Positions 24,818-25,485 of a stretch of 25,485 nt of DNA are shown here, piece by piece (positions within the stretch are counted from its first letter, which is position 1; every line of letters begins with the position of its first letter). A program made the position numbers and the translations under genes. The notes under the pieces are model-generated. The model was not told where the DNA came from. It saw only the letters and a list, made by a program, of their open reading frames with translations, and searched no databases. Source of the stretch: Nitrospirota bacterium (lineage in GTDB: Bacteria; Nitrospirota_A; Leptospirillia; Leptospirillales; Leptospirillaceae); the NCBI GenBank assembly GCA_021838585.1, contig JAKCDE010000015.1, forward strand, positions 1 to 25,485, read 5' to 3'.

Positions 24818-25485
24818 ATGAGCCGGAAACCTCCGACACCCCGGGGCCGTGGAGCCCTCTCGCTTCCAGACAACCGGTATGAAAAGGAAACCCGGGAGAT
24901 CATGCCGGAGGCGATGGGGGAAGCCCCTCCATCCTCGAACGACACCGTGATTCTTCCGGATACGGCCCGATCCGTCCTGTGCGAAAACGACTCTCCGGAT
25001 GTGGGGTTCTCCCGCTCACTGAATCCCTACCGGGGTTGCGAGCACGGGTGTATCTACTGCTTTGCCCGGCCGACCCATGCCTATCTCGGCCTGTCTCCTG
25101 GGCTGGACTTCGAGCGGCGGATCTTTTTCAAGAAGGATGCGGCGGTTCTTCTCGAGCAGGAACTGAGAAAGAAGTCTTACCGATGCGAGCCGATCGCCTT
25201 GGGAATCAATACCGACTCTTACCAGCCGGCCGAAGAGAAGCTCGGTGTCACCCGGTCGATTCTTCAGGTGATGCTTCGCGCACGACATCCTCTGACAATC
25301 GTCACGAAGTCGGCCCTCATCGAACGGGACCTCGACCTCCTGACCGCCCTTTCGGCCCACCGCTGCATCCAGGTCTTCATCTCTCTTCCGACCCTGAATG
25401 AGGATCTTTCCGGAAAGCTCGAGCCCCGGGCCACGCGGCCGATGAGGCGGCTGGAGACCATCGGCCGCCTGTCTGATGCGGGAAT
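24818..25485 (+). CDS. radical SAM protein, PA0069/SplB-like (COG1533), partial at right edge
   Basis: I translated the plus strand from ATG 24818; the frame is open to the window edge (222 codons). The radical SAM cluster motif is YRGCEHGCIYCFARP, a CxxxCxxC with Cys74, Cys78 and Cys81 binding a [4Fe-4S] cluster. FSRSLNPYRGCEHGC together with GLDFERRIFFKKDAA and NTDSYQPAEEKLGVTRSILQ matches the PA0069/Rv2578c-like group related to spore photoproduct lyase. TIVTKSALIERDLDLL and FISLPTLNEDLSGKLEP continue it. The reaction of this group is not established. The N-terminal 50 residues are variable and probably flexible. GAGG stands 7 nt before the ATG. The C-terminus is missing, so intactness cannot be judged. 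Confidence 0.88.
   Translation, partial: MSRKPPTPRGRGALSLPDNRYEKETREIMPEAMGEAPPSSNDTVILPDTARSVLCENDSPDVGFSRSLNPYRGCEHGCIYCFARPTHAYLGLSPGLDFERRIFFKKDAAVLLEQELRKKSYRCEPIALGINTDSYQPAEEKLGVTRSILQVMLRARHPLTIVTKSALIERDLDLLTALSAHRCIQVFISLPTLNEDLSGKLEPRATRPMRRLETIGRLSDAG

Noticed and set aside
24570..24821. Plus-strand ORF of 83 codons between the cytochrome c and radical SAM genes
   Set aside because: It has no SD, overlaps the cytochrome promoter and start, and has no recognisable features.

Overview
The window is a gene-dense, G+C-rich bacterial chromosome segment (roughly 60% G+C by eye). Lipoprotein N-acyltransferase (Lnt), a lipoprotein, secreted proteins, a periplasm-type c cytochrome and a dTDP-sugar cluster all suggest a Gram-negative, double-membraned cell. 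Start codons are often TTG or GTG behind good Shine-Dalgarno (SD) sequences. Overall protein character, an archaeal-type ATP-dependent DNA ligase and short c-type cytochromes would fit an acidophilic Nitrospirota such as Leptospirillum. That placement is an inference from impression, not from a search. Nothing in the window looks like a phage, plasmid, intact insertion sequence or CRISPR array.

Layout. Positions 1-6495 are all on the minus strand. In transcription order they hold a small membrane-anchored protein, a stand-alone LON-domain protein overlapping a DUF815 AAA+ ATPase, then a clear promoter and guaB-guaA followed 8 bp later by an RluB-type pseudouridine synthase. That last gene runs off the left edge through a 165-bp tandem repeat encoding an Arg/Ser/Pro-rich tail. 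Positions 6668-8341 hold a GNAT acetyltransferase (+) ending 2 bp from convergent prfB (-), which carries the classical programmed +1 frameshift. Positions 8441-11299 hold lnt (-), a secreted Spy/CpxP-like protein (+) and a lipoprotein (-). Positions 11427-16276 (+) hold the DNA ligase and then an Hsp20-lon pair closed by a strong terminator.

Positions 16350-19523 (-) are leuC-leuD plus a co-translated AI-2E-family membrane protein. The 374-bp gap upstream of leuC (19524-19897) is visibly A+T-rich. It carries three adjacent dyads near leuC and an SD-preceded 27-codon ORF, and is bounded by tRNA-Glu(TTC) (-). Positions 20094-22614 (-) are rfbB-rfbA-rfbC with overlapping ends and no rfbD. Divergent from them is argA (+), then a monohaem cytochrome c (-), and a radical SAM protein (+) that runs off the right edge.

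Functionally the genes are mostly housekeeping: guanine nucleotide synthesis, rRNA modification and translation termination, lipoprotein maturation, protein quality control, leucine and arginine synthesis, and dTDP-rhamnose precursors. The points most worth a second look are the near-identical 55-residue repeats on the pseudouridine synthase, the LON-domain/DUF815 pair, the archaeal-type ligase with a 9-bp inverted repeat upstream, and the A+T-rich leuC/tRNA interval.
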